From Nannobrachium achirus (Eukaryota; Chordata; Actinopteri; Myctophiformes; Myctophidae): 64,000 nt of DNA. The notes under the pieces are model-generated. The model was not told the origin of the DNA and made no database searches. It saw nothing but the letters and a program-made list of their open reading frames with translations. The stretch lies in assembly GCA_963921795.1 (NCBI GenBank), contig OY997649.1:31977174-32041173 (forward strand), given 5' to 3'. Shown here one piece after another: positions 52,506-64,000 of the stretch; position 1 is the stretch's first letter; each line of letters begins with the position of its first letter. A program made the translations under genes and the position numbers.

Positions 52506-53022
52506 AAGACACATTGAGGTTAGTCTCCATATTTGAGCTGCATTGGGAACTTCTTTAATGGTTATGGCTGAGTCATGGTAACATGACTGTGAAGACCTGA
52601 TCAGTCTACTGTTAACTGTATGAGTGACATGTCTAATTTTCTGTCATGCGTGGATACTATTTCCACTAAATTAAATTATGTTACAGGACTCCACTCATTT
52701 TGTCACTAATCTTTGTTTGCAAAAAATATATAGGCCTATATATTTCTATTTCTATTATTGTATTCTTTGTATTTCTATTTCTTGTTTGGCCTGCCTGGAG
52801 GAAAGTTCACAAAAAATTGTTCTTGTAAAAATGAGTGTTATGCTTGTGAGCAGGGATGTGTAGGGACTAGATAGAGATCCGTCATGGAATTTGCCTATTG
52901 GGATGCATGCAGCTGCTTTCTGTAGCTCCTGAGGAAGACGCTTATTGACACTTAGCCTTCAGCACATTCTGCCCCGGTGTGTGAAATGTCTCTTATTAAA
53001 GGACACATTTTGTCCTTTAATC

Positions 53023-53434
53023 CAGGGGTCTTCAACGTTTTCAGGCCATTGAGGCCAAGGACCCCTTAGTTGAGAGATGAAGCAGGGACCCCCACAACCT
53101 TATCATAGATCCCATATAGTTACATTGTTTGACAGCACGATCATCAGTATATTTTGGATCCATGTTAATGTGGGTTTTTAGATATTTAACCACTTGAACC
53201 GTCAAACTTGACCTTTCACTGTATTAGTCTGATCTTTTCCCCCTCCAAAGCTCTTTGCCAAAAATAGCCGATCTACAAGCTCACAACGCCTCGCAGCGCG
53301 AGGCGTTTTGAGCTTGTAGATCTGCTATTTTTGGCTAAAGTTCTCAGAATATGGACACTAGGGTTCAAGTGGTTACCACACAAAGATTTGGAGGACCCCC
53401 TGTAGTAACTCTGAGCCCCTGGTGAAGACCCCTG
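53023..53434. mobile_element. hAT-like MITE ('CAGGGGTCTTCAAC' family), inverted
   Basis: Reverse-orientation relative of 17,002-17,411. Flanks CTTTAATC and CTTTAGTC agree at 7 of 8. Contains a nested inverted pair TTAACCACTTGAACC / GGTTCAAGTGGTTA and a complete core hairpin at about 53,262-53,336. Confidence 0.9.
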
Positions 53435-53680
53435 CTTTAGTCCATGTGTGACCACAAATATCACAAGCAGACATTTAATATCATTATCTGCTTGTGATAT
53501 TTGTGGCTAACATGTGTATTTGTTGTGGGAATAAAAGTTGCCTGTACAGTAGAGTGTAGAGTGAGACAGTAGAGTGTAGAGTGAGAATGTGTGTAATGTA
53601 TGCATTATCATGAGGGATGCTTGTGTGTAAAGATAAATGTGTGCACACATATATTATACACATCATGTCAGCAACTCGGC

Positions 53681-53857
<177 letters not shown>

Positions 53858-54059
53858 TTACTGTATATGTGTATTCTTGCAGAACCTGTTAATCCAGTCA
53901 CACTTCTATCTTCAGCAGCACAACGTCCTTACCTCCCTTCAGGCCATCATGGGTGCCAAGCCTCGCTCCGGAAGTTCGATGAAATACATGGCAGTGAAAG
54001 GAGCTAGCTCATGTACAAACACTATTTACCAGTTAGACTCCCTAAATCGGGAGATAAGC

Positions 54060-54310
54060 TACCATCTGGTCGCATACACAAAGGCAATGGTAGCCAATCA
54101 GGAGGGAATATGGGAAATGGGACAGATCCATGTTGATGACATGACTGTAGAGATACTGTGTACCGCTTTGCGTGATTTTAGGGCAAAATCTGTAGGAGCA
54201 GTGTCGAAAAATGTGTCTTGCAAGAATCGGCCTCATGGTGGCGCTAGAAGAGGGCCATGTGAGAAATTAGGGGTTTGTCATGGATCGGGGCAACGGTGGC
54301 GGAGATATGA
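54060..54310 (+). repeat. Dispersed repeat copy B
   Basis: GGACAGATCCATGTTGATGA, GAGATACTGTGTACCGCTTT and ATCTGTAGGAGCAGTGTCG match copy A at 46,590-46,880 in opposite orientation. It is followed by GGAGGGACGGACTGACTGAC and TGCGACCTGACGGTCGCAAT. Confidence 0.7.
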
Positions 54311-54319
54311 GTAGGGGAA

Positions 54320-55670
54320 AAGTGTGACGTGACGGAGGGACGGACTGACTGACAGCCGGTGGAGGCTTTGATAGTAACTGCGACCTGACGGTCGCAATGA
54401 TTTAATGACTGTTTTAAAATTTTTACCTTTCTAAATGAAGACATATCACAGGTTGTTTTCTAATCACTTGATTTTCGATAGATAGATCGATACCTTTATT
54501 ATCCCACAGGGGAAATTCAGTAAATTCAGATCATTTTATTGAAGATCTAAACAGCGGCAGGTATCATTCATTTCTGTCTCGGAAGTAATGCAAGATTTGG
54601 TTGCCAGACAGAGAACGGTTGACAGTGTTGCGATACTTGGCACGTTCAGAAAGGTACTTTGTGCTCTTTAGATACCTCTATAGAATGACACAGTGCGCAC
54701 ATCAAAAAGCAACACAGCCTCCAAAAATGTGTCATATATGTCTTCTTTTATTTTCCTGAGACGAGTATTTTATTAGGGTCTGAATCGTTCAGAAATAGTG
54801 TTTGTTCATGAGCTGGTCAATGGAATTACATTTACTCCAATGCATCCCACCAAACTTCCGGCTGCAGTTTGCCTCCCATGGTGCGATGAATCTGCCGGAT
54901 GGAATTGCATGATAGTGAAATTGACGTCTGTGTCCTTAACTTCTTTTTTAATGTACCTTGGTTCTCAGTTGTCTGTTAGAGATAGCCTAGCAACAGCCTG
55001 ACTCTCCCGCACATTAGTGATGATGTAGCTCGGGATGGCCGTGCCATGCTATGTTAGAGAAGCCTTCCAGACCTGGACGTCAGTCACAGGAAGATCAGGA
55101 TGTGTCACCAAAATAACTAAATTAGATACTTTGTACCTAAAGCCTACAGGCCTTTCCTGTAGTCAAAACACTGGCCTGCGGATTGGTAGCCTAAAAGTAG
55201 TGTAAATGTGATTTGTTGGCCTACAGTACATGAAGGCCCATAGAATCAGTCTTGGGTCGTGTCCCTCAGGGCGGACATTTAAAGGTATGAAGAGCCAGCT
55301 TCTGAACTCATGATCTGGATATTGTCTTCAACTGCTCTCTAATTCACACGGGTCGCACAGTTCAGCCACTCCCCTTCCTCCCCCCCCTTCTTATTTTTGT
55401 CAGAGTCAGAGAGGACAGAGATTTGGCACCTGGCACCGTTTTATATCAGCAGCATGTTTGTTCCCGCTATTGTTATTATAACCTGTCGTTGCTACCACCA
55501 AAATCACGTTTGTAAATGTTTACCTATAGTGCCAACCCTGTTATACGGCGTAGTATGACCACGTCGCTTGCAGAAAAAAACACAGATTTTCAGCAAGCCA
55601 CACTCTTGTGCAGTGGAGTATAAATTAAGCTGGAGTATGAAAAGCTAGAATATGAAATAAGTATAAATAA
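54320..55670. other. Intergenic; no gene seen
   Basis: An isolated LINE tail signature (GATAGATCGATACCTTTATTATCC) lies at about 54,478-54,530. The remainder is unique sequence without splice-flanked open frames. Confidence 0.4.
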
Positions 55671-55673
55671 AAC

Positions 55674-55706
55674 TACAAGCTTGTGTCGCTTGAAGATCGG
55701 CTATTT
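55674..55706. repeat. Collapsed palindromic core
   Basis: TACAAGCTTGTGTCGCTTGAAGATCGGCTATTTG. Mainly the right half remains. Confidence 0.45.
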
Positions 55707-56228
55707 GCGCTATTTGTTGTAGGACAAACTGAATTAATATCTGACTTAAGTGGTCAGTTCTGCAGTTCTTCTGATTTCATACGATGCAAAACAACAGTGA
55801 CGTCTCTGTTCAGTCATTGGTGTTTAGTTTGGCTGGTCGTTCAGCAAGGTAATCACTGGGGCCTCCGTTCACTTAGGAAGAAGAAAGGGGACAAATGATG
55901 GAGAGATGAGAGGTGGAATGAGAAGGAAGTGAGCGCCGAGCGAGGAGAGAAAGATAGTCATCTGGACCCACTTTAGGACAATTTTCATCCCTCCCTCCTA
56001 CACTCCAAACCGGAGACCCCACCTCCACCTCCAACAGCCCTTTTCACCATGTCTTCTTTGAGGTGCCGTCCCGTTCACGGCTAGTGAAATATGTGCTTCC
56101 TCAGGGGGGGCCGAGGAGGAGGAGGAAGTGTCATCTTTGCGTGCCAGGAAGAGTCTCCACCTCTGCCTCCAGGTCAGGGTGTGAACATACTGGAGACAGA
56201 AGAAAGTAGATACTGGGGTCATCTATGG

Positions 56229-56569
56229 CAGGGGTTCCCAAATTTTGTCGTCTCAGGGCACCCCATAAATATTTTTTAGCATATCGTTGTGTGGAAACCT
56301 TGTATGTCCAAAACCGTTCGTTCTGTATTTATCATCTATAAAATGTACTAAACTAGTGAAAACAGCAGATCTACAAGCACTGTGCTTGTAGATCGGCTGT
56401 TTTCACTAGTTTTGTGCGACGGTCTTGTATGATGAAGCAGGGCTTTGCTTTACCAAAAGACGAACACATTTGAAACTTGGGGATACGAGGTTTCAAATTA
56501 TCTCGCGGCACCCCTGGAGTGCCGTCACGGCACCCCGGAGTGCCCCGTCACCCACTTTGAAAACCCCTG
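56229..56569. mobile_element. hAT-like MITE ('CAGGGGTTCCC' ends), perfect TSD
   Basis: Identical ATCTATGG at 56,221-56,228 and 56,570-56,577. It starts CAGGGGTTCCCAAATTTTG and ends TTTGAAAACCCCTG. The core is compact: GTGAAAACAGCAGATCTACA, a CACTG loop, and its complement (about 56,356-56,413). Confidence 0.93.
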
Positions 56570-56579
56570 ATCTATGGTG

Positions 56580-58030
56580 TTCCATCCTTGATATAAGAGC
56601 AAGAGGGGGAGAGAGAGACCGAGAGACGCGAACAAAAGAGAAATTACTTCAAGCTGCAGCCGCAGCCGCTGTCTGTGGGGTCAGAGTTGAGACAGATTGA
56701 ATATTAGAAGAATTCCTCCATAAACCTCTAGATCTCATATTTTAGAGCCGTCTGTGCTATAAATTACCCACAAGGCTTTATGTTCGGTTTTGCTTTCGCG
56801 CATTTCTCCAGATGTCTCTATCGATAACGAACAACTTAGCCAAACACGTATAATAAACAGACCAGTACTTGGACACTGGACAGATACAGTGTAGATGCAC
56901 AGACAGGTAGACACATCTTTCAAATGGACAAGAATATTATTGACAGTATGAAACATTCAGGGTTTTCTCTGCACCTCTGAGGAATGCTCAATTTGAAACG
57001 GTTCTTTCTCTGTATATAATATGTCTATCTCTCTCTCTATGTCTCTCTCTCCCTGGAAGCCTGTCACTCACTTTATCCTGCACCCATATCTTGTCTATAG
57101 TTCTTGGACGTTATGCTCAGAAGTATCGTATTGGCTTGGGAGTCCCATACATATATTATCCGCACACACACACATACTTGTGTGAGAAGTGATGAATGTG
57201 TTTCTGAGGTTCATGAGTTCTGCAGATGTGCCTCTGAGAAAAGAGAGAGGGTGAGACAGAATATAAAACATGTGATCAAACCGTTACCATAGAGGTACTG
57301 TATATGTTAAAGCATATGGATTGTACAGTGCCACTGAAAATGATGATAGGATTTCAACTTGTACAATAAGTTGAAAATCATCAGCCATGAAATTCACAAG
57401 GCACTTCAAGATACAGTATATTTGAACACTTTGACAGCCATAGTTTTAATCAAACTAATGTAGATTACTGCCAAGGCTTTTTCCTGTTGTTTTTATCAGA
57501 TTTTCTAGGGCTCCGTGTACACAGCATGTGTCCATTACGTAACATGGGGAGTCCCGGTCACGGCCGACGCAAGTCTTTTCTTTCACGCGGAGAGAAAATA
57601 AATGTGTTCAAGTTATGGTCCATAGAAAAGGGTCTACATGATTTTGTAACCCATTTTTCACCCAGTGTCAATTGCCTAAGCTGTAATCCTGGGTGCTGCT
57701 GCTCTCCCTCTGCCAACCTGGGGAGAGCCCCGAACTGAGCTCATATTCCTTCAGTGCATGAGGAGTGAGCAGCAGGCCACTTCTTATCACCTGACAGGGG
57801 GGAGCTTCCCCGTTTGGATGTAGCGCGTGGAAGGTACATGTTATTCCAACCAGTTCCTTTCCCACTCCATCAGGCGCCCATGTATAGCCAGCCATATAGT
57901 TCAGACATCAGTACCGAGTTGTTGGCTAGGCTACATTCTCGCATGGCATTACCTGTCTGGTCAACTCACACTGGTCCATGTCGATGTGGTGTGAAACTTC
58001 TGGGAGTACTCTTATATACTGTAAAACACA
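56580..58030. other. Intergenic; no gene seen
   Basis: Unique sequence with short repeats only. No exon supported. Confidence 0.4.
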
Positions 58031-58036
58031 GAAATG

Positions 58037-58236
58037 ATTGAATAAGTAACGACTCCACCAACACTGTGTCCTCATTGAATCAGTGATGTCATTGACCTCA
58101 TCGTAATTAATACTCGACTTAATTAATGACTGTGACATTGAATAAGTAACGACTCCACCAACACTGTGTCCTTATTGAATCAGTGATGTCATCGACCTCA
58201 TCGTAATTAATACTCGACTTAATTAATGACTGTGAC
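58037..58236. repeat. Tandem duplication, 2 x 100 bp
   Basis: ATTGAATAAGTAACGACTCC opens both units at exactly 100-bp spacing. Two substitutions are visible between the copies. Each unit contains TCGTAATTAATACTCGACTT and AATTAATGAC, homeodomain-like AT palindromes. Confidence 0.95.
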
Positions 58237-58249
58237 ATTACATTGAAGT

Positions 58250-59165
58250 TTGAACAAAGGGTTTATCAAAAGCTGACATTGGGTAAATGAGTTAACTAGG
58301 CAAAAATAGATTCATCATCCTTGATTACTTCATAGCTCATTTATACTTCAAATTAATTGAATGCATGGTTGTCTACATGAGCCAGCATACTGTATGATGC
58401 ATTTTAGATACATTTTAAATGAATGGAAGGAAGACAGTGTAGTTATTTGTGATCAATTTATCAAGTCCATATAGTCACAAATCAATTGACCAAATTCCTC
58501 TCTACAAGTGGGAGGTTACTTGCTTGTCGAACAATTAAATTCCTTTAATTTACTACCATATATTTCTGAACCAATTCCAATTCAATCTTAGCAGACTCTA
58601 TTAGCAGACTCTGGTCCATAAAATACATAGGCCTAAAATAAAAATAAAAAACAAGACAGGATAATAAAGTCATTAAAAAGGTATACATAAGACTTTAATA
58701 CACAGCCAGGCAGTGTAGTGCACACACCACTTCAGCCAGTAGTGCACCCTGAGTCTGGATGAATAGCGTGAACATCTCATCGGGCCTAGAGACCGCCACA
58801 ACGATGATGTTGTCATGCTGTGCACATGACATATGACCAATTAATCAGTAATATTGGCTCATGTGAAAGGGAGTGACTGGTAATTCATGTTTTTCTTTCT
58901 GTGAATGAGAGTGAGAGAGCAGTTATTTGTGTGGTCATCTGTCTGATGATGTTTGGGTGAGACACTACAGGGGCCAGTTAGGGACATCTGGTCAGTTATT
59001 GATGCATTAATCCCCGCATCTCTTTCTCCAGAAAAAGCCGCTTCACTGTTGGGCATCTGGTTAGTGCCGGGCTTAATATCATCTAATTACATCTGGCTCA
59101 CAGCAACCCCTTTCCCATTAGAATCATATCTGCCAAGATGTGATTCATAATCGCCATAAACCTCA
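58250..59165. promoter_or_regulatory. Repeat-free stretch, possible conserved non-coding DNA
   Basis: The longest part of the second half of the window with no recognised repeat. 58,850-59,160 in particular reads like non-coding conserved DNA (GACCAATTAATCAGTAATAT upstream, GGGCTTAATATCATCTAATT, CATAATCGCC). Inference from texture only. Confidence 0.2.
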
Positions 59166-59370
59166 GTGTCCCTTGTATATCTCATATATCTACTTCTGCA
59201 TTTCTCTTTCCTGTTGCCTCTTCTTTCATTTTGTTGACAGAAATAACAACATTTATTTCGGGCAGAAACCTATGTCCAAAATGTGGTTACTTTTAGGAAA
59301 TGGGGAAAAAATATACAGTACATATGTTCAATGTAGTTCACAAGTTTTTGTTTATACTTTTTGTTAATTG

Positions 59371-59706
59371 TTAACACATTCATTGCCGGGTATAATTAAT
59401 AACGCTACCTCTGCCAGCGTTCCTTTTACCACAGATCTTTTTTCCCAACACGGATGTAAACAAGAGATGTGATGTTGGACAGACTCGTCTCTCCACCCGA
59501 AAAATAACATTGTAACCGCAATCTTCCATTCGATGTTATGGGCAGTTGAATATAGCTTGTTTTCCCCTCGACACTAAATGTCTTCGCTAAAAGTAGACGA
59601 TATACAGTTTAAGTACAAGCCCACAAGCTATAATGTGAGTTTGAAGATCTGCTTTTTTCGCCGAATGTTTGCCCCAGAATAGGGATTCTAGGATTCCTGT
59701 GGTTAA
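59371..59706. mobile_element. Possible TTAA-flanked MITE with divergent core
   Basis: Bounded by TTAA; the left end CACATTCATTGCC only weakly matches the complement of the right end. A divergent core sits at about 59,588-59,661. Confidence 0.4.
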
Positions 59707-59904
59707 ACAGCCAGTGTGAGGGTAAAAGCAGTGCTAAATGGGTCTCTGGTCACAGTCTTTCTTATAGAGTTCTTAAATGAACAATAAGCTAGAATTCATG
59801 GATGTGGAAGTACTTGTTGCACAGTGCATACTATGCAGCAGCAGCACGCATATGTGCACTCAAGCTTCTCTGTATACACATGCTCAGACACATACACGCA
59901 CGCA

Positions 59905-59909
<5 letters not shown>

Positions 59910-59999
<90 letters not shown>
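59910..59999. repeat. (CA)n microsatellite
   Basis: CA run preceded by GCGCGCGC and broken once by CATACA. Confidence 0.95.
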
Positions 60000-60496
60000 C
60001 CCTACCTAAGTGGGTGCATGCTGACATGCAGCCATGCCCTCCCTCCCCTCCCTCCCTCCCTTACACACACACATGCACACACACATACGGTCCACATGCT
60101 AACCCGTTTTATATTCAATGTGATATGCTGGGAGCAGTGTTTTACAGGCAGAAACCCCTGAACCTTGTCCACTTGGTTTCCTGTATAAAAGACACACACA
60201 CAAAAAAAGATCCCTGCACGTGACCCGACCCTATTGCACTCCTACTCTACAGGAACACAGCAAGGCTTCATGTTTTCAGCTTTTAGATTATACTCTGTTT
60301 TTAAAAAACTGATTTAATGTATGTCATTTCTGGCCTTGAGCATATGGTGGAGTATTACAGGAAGTTGAGATGGGATCGTGTATGATGATGATGTGGGACC
60401 TTTCTGTTTTTGATAGTTTCATTTTTCTCCACAGTTTAGTCTCTGTGCATCTAATCCCTGTCACTTCCACTTCCAACTGTTGGACTGGGTATGGAT

Positions 60497-60682
60497 TAGG
60501 GATAGGACGATATGAAAGTTTCATATCACGATTATTGTGATGAAATAAATCGCGATTTACGATATTATTGCGATAATCAAAATCCATTATCCTGGGGCGG
60601 AACATTTGCCCAAAAATAGCTCATCTGTTGCGACGTGTTGTGAGCTTGTAGATCGGCTATTTTTATCGTGAGTGTTTCCCTA
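60497..60682. mobile_element. hAT-like MITE ('TAGGGATGGGAC' family), short, perfect TSD
   Basis: Identical GTATGGAT at 60,489-60,496 and 60,683-60,690. It keeps the left half (TAGGGATAGGACGATATGAA), a core missing its left arm (about 60,613-60,663) and an eroded right end TTTCCCTA. An internally deleted relative of 22,836-23,276. Confidence 0.9.
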
Positions 60683-60771
60683 GTATGGATTCTCCTCAGA
60701 TGCATACACCAGCCGCTTCTCTTCATGTGACAGTGAGGAGTTTCACAGGAAGGATGTACTGTACTGTAATG

Positions 60772-61695
60772 CAGTAGTTCTCAACCTGTGGGTCGGGACC
60801 CCCAGGGGGGTCCCCAAATTATTTTGGGGGGTCCCCAGATGATTAGCGTAAGGTGCACTGTTGTTTTCTCACTCAACAGTAAACAAATCAACATAAAGTT
60901 TAAGTGTATCTACGCATTTCTAAAGTGACAATTTAAGGACTTTTTAACTCTTTTAGTGCTAAAACCGAATATTTTCGGTTCTTTTTTTCATTCCAATACT
61001 ATTTTACTTGCTGCTAGTAGCGACGTGGGTGGTCCTGGCTCGTCCATTGCTTTCCAACGAGCCATGCTACATGTTGCGACTATTTATTCCATTGAAAATG
61101 GTTTAGAATAAAGTTTAGAGCCCCCCAAAAAAACTCTATTTTTGCAAGACGTATTAAGGTTTACAAAAACCGATCATTTTCGGTTCCTTTAATAAAATGA
61201 ATTAAATAATCGGAGGCCTCAACGAAGCCCCGGTCTAGCCCTGGATCCAAGCCGCCTACCAAGCTCTCTTTCCACTGGCCCGTAATCGGGTAACGTCGCC
61301 GAAATGCGCCGCCCAATCCAATACAAAGTCACATCTTTAGAGGTCATTTTCTCTGAACTGTGTTCCTAGTGCAGCGGAAAAGTTTTTTTTGCGGCTGAAT
61401 AGCTTCAGATCGGTCTTCTAAAAAATAAAACAGCCGATTGCTAACTGTTAGCTAACTCCCTCCGGTTCACTCTCATAACACTCATTGCAGTGAAAAACAA
61501 AGCCAGTTCTGCCTGGATACCCGGATGTGATAGTGAAGGCTTATGGAGGAATGACTGGCACTCTAGCGGCACCTTGTTGCCCCTGGCAGTCATCGTGTCT
61601 CTAAAATGACAAAATTAAACATTGGCGATATTGTCAAATATGAGTGGCAGAAATTGTGAAAATAGCCAATCTACATGCTCACAACGCCTCGCAAC
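60772..61695. mobile_element. hAT-like MITE ('CAGTGGTTCTCAACC' family) split by a later insertion
   Basis: The left part 60,772-60,943 and right part about 61,596-61,695 rejoin to the order seen at 4,392-4,720. The copy then breaks off inside the core (GCCAATCTACATGCTCACAACGCCTCGC). Between them lies the TTAA-type insert. Confidence 0.8.
60944..61595. mobile_element. TTAA-type MITE nested in a hAT-like MITE
   Basis: It begins TTAACTCTTTTAGTGC, as in the elements at 9,683 and 27,960, and contains CCGAATATTTTCGGTTC twice in variant form and GGCACTCTAGCGGCACC. It inserted at the TTAA of the host's GGACTTTTTAATACC. The right terminus has lost its TTAA. Confidence 0.65.
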
Positions 61696-61779
61696 GCACT
61701 AATTAATTGCAGTTATTGCGACTATAGGTCGCAGTTTACTATGAATACCGGCAGATCCTGTCCGTCAGTGACCATCAGT

Positions 61780-62560
61780 CCATCCTAACGCCTCAATGTC
61801 TATAAGCTGACCTGCTCTGACATCACATTGTTGACTGTCAAGACTACTGACTATCATCACCTGGATATCCATACTTTATATGAAGATCACGACATTGACC
61901 TCATCAAACCCTAGATATCCATACATGGAGATGACTGGATCATTAATCACCTAGATCTCCATATATGGAGCTGACTTCTACATCTGATTCCCAGATGATG
62001 CCCTGTTAGGGCAACCACACTAATAGAATCCTTTTTATGCCCATCCATTTTAAGCCCATGTCTGGGAATGCCCATGCAATAGAATCTCTTTTATGCCCAT
62101 CAATATTAAGCCCATATCTGGGAATGCCCATGTATGGACATATTGTGTGAGTCTAACCAGTGTGGTTGCGCGACATGAGTCAGACTTGCAAATTAATTCC
62201 GTCCTTATCCCTTTTATGCCTATATATGGAGATCTCTGATGTCATCAATAATAAGCCCATATCTGGGAATGCCCATATATTAAGCCCATATTTGGCAATG
62301 CCCATATATGGACGCTCCATATATGGCCAAGACAGAATTCATTTGCAATTCAAGACTGCCCACTATCATCACCTGGATCTCCATGTACAGTATGAAGATC
62401 ACAACACTGACCTCATCACACCCTGGATATCCATACATGGAGACGACTGGATCATCAACTAGATCTCTATTATGGAGCTGGTCAATACCTCTACATCTGA
62501 CTTCACAGATTCCATATATGGATATAGCTGACCTGTTCTGACATCACAGTGATGACTCGA
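61780..62560. repeat. 'CCATATATGG' dispersed repeat, largest copy
   Basis: Many direct and inverted phrases (CCTGGATATCCATAC, TTTTATGCCCAT, AAGCCCATATCTGGGAATGC). CArG boxes: CCATATATGG at 61,959, 62,302, 62,317 and 62,512, and CCATATTTGG at 62,286. Confidence 0.75.
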
Positions 62561-62667
62561 CCAGTTCAGCAGAACGGTATACATGCGCCCATGTGGAACG
62601 CACCCATGTGCGCGACCTCGCCCTTTAGGGGAGGTTGCTTCTCGCCCTTGGGGCATCTTACTGGTCA

Positions 62668-62798
<131 letters not shown>

Positions 62799-63046
62799 AT
62801 GTGTGTGATATTGAATGAATTGTGATGTGATATCGCAGAGGCATGTTGTAGGTCATGGCACATGTTGCTGGATTAACGAATTAGCCATAACAAAATACCT
62901 CCATACCCTAATTGGCCACACACACAGACCATAACTATCTTCACACCACACAGTGTACATATACATCAGACAATGACATCAACATGCTCTCCCAATATTC
63001 TCTTCTCTTTTCTTCTCAGTCTACTCTACTCTACTCTACTCTACTC

Positions 63047-63410
63047 TAGGGATGGGACGATATCAAAATGTCATATCACGATTATTGTGGCAAAAGAAAT
63101 CAAAATCCATTATCCTGGGGCGGAACATTTGCCAAAAAATAGCAAATGCGATGCGTTGTAGATCGGCTATTTTTTGGCAAAGACATTTGATAGAGAGTGA
63201 AAAAAGACTGTATCAAGTACGTATATCATAAGTACCTTTTACCAATTATAGAGGGTTTAAGTGGTACCGGATATGCAGCTCTGCAAATAAAAGGTGAATT
63301 GATCCCAGTGCATGGCGGAGGACGATATCACGATATGTTAAATCTCCACGATACAATTATCGTGTTTTTTATCACGATAAACGATAATATCGCTTATCTT
63401 CCCATCCCTA
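63047..63410. mobile_element. hAT-like MITE ('TAGGGATGGGAC' family) inside (CTACT)n
   Basis: Ends TAGGGATGGGACGATATC and CCCATCCCTA. It is flanked on both sides by CTCTACTC (63,039-63,046 and 63,411-63,418), but the host is a (CTACT)n pentamer array, so the duplication cannot be told from the repeat itself. Core at about 63,136-63,176 lacks its left arm. Confidence 0.88.
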
Positions 63411-63435
63411 CTCTACTCTACTCTACTCTACTCTA

Positions 63436-64000
63436 ACAGTGGTAAGCTAATATGGCACAGGTACTTACAGTACCCCAGTACAGCCCTTGATGTTGAGTGC
63501 CAAGCATGAAGTATTGGGTAAAAAAAAAGTTTAGTCTTTGGTATGACTCTGCTCAGGGATCAGTGTTGCATTTATCCGGTCACCTCAGATCCTTTTTGAG
63601 CTGTGTCACGTCTCTCACGAGCACGCACATGCACGAATGTGCACTTGCGGGCACGCGAGAATGCGTTCCACTCGCTTCATGCGCCAAGTCCCCTGCCTAA
63701 AACCCTTGCCTAGCATAACAGTAGCTCAGGTGTACGACTGTACGTCCTCACATACAGTATAAATGGAGCATCTTGGCAACAGACAGTACTACTGCTACTG
63801 TATTTTTCTTATTCACCCGCGAGTCACGGGAACATGTATGCGTGCGCGTCACGTGCACGTGTGTGATGTCATTAAATGAGCGTCCCCCCAAACATTGAAT
63901 CACCAATGCAACACTGCCAGGCATTAAACCTGTGACCTCCCCATCTCAGGGCAGACACTCTAGTAAGATTGGGCAAAACCTTCATAGCGTCGTCGTCGGG
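63436..64000. other. Window end; no gene seen
   Basis: Unique sequence with E-box-like CACGTG near 63,850 and repeated GCAC/TGCG words. No exon supported. Confidence 0.4.

Overview
This is a stretch of vertebrate, almost certainly teleost fish, nuclear DNA. The evidence is a split gene with GT-AG introns, very dense CA/TG and CT/GA microsatellites, tRNA-derived SINEs, L2-like LINE fragments and many short hAT-type and TTAA-flanked non-autonomous DNA transposons. The species cannot be named from the sequence alone.

The only gene I can support is the 3' part of pdlim5 (Enigma homologue, ENH) on the + strand, about 4,157-39,116. The PDZ-domain exons lie upstream of the window. The window holds: the linker exons (4,157-4,329 and 5,137-5,173); an alternative terminal exon with its own stop and poly(A) signal (6,779-6,906) that makes the LIM-less short isoform; five consecutive same-phase cassette exons (10,703-13,068, 413 codons, Ser/Pro/Thr-rich); one more linker exon (24,195-24,277); and five exons coding three LIM domains and the stop codon (31,774-38,870). 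All splice phases agree: the core path is 334 codons after the first split codon, and including or skipping all five cassettes keeps frame. The paralogue (a or b) cannot be decided here.

From 39.1 to 64 kb no coding exon is visible. In other vertebrates bmpr1b follows pdlim5 in the same orientation, so this is plausibly intergenic or 5' non-coding sequence of that gene. A weak candidate 5'-UTR exon ends at 41,889 and a CCAAT-containing stretch lies near 43.8 kb.

Repeats fill most of the rest. At least fifteen hAT-like MITEs are present, seven with perfect 8-bp target-site duplications. A separate group is bounded by TTAA. There is a 2.6-kb fold-back element carrying part of a Cys-rich protein, LINE fragments at 27.6, 30.5, 47-48 and 49-50 kb, and SINEs at 19.5, 37.1, 43.3-43.6 and 50.8 kb. 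Observations most worth checking: a short palindromic core (AAAATAGC-GATCTACAAGCTCACAACGC and its reverse complement) that recurs at about 25 loci inside MITE families with unrelated ends; a MITE whose target-site duplication copied the 5' splice site of a LIM-domain exon; and repeat-borne clusters of perfect CArG boxes near a muscle gene.
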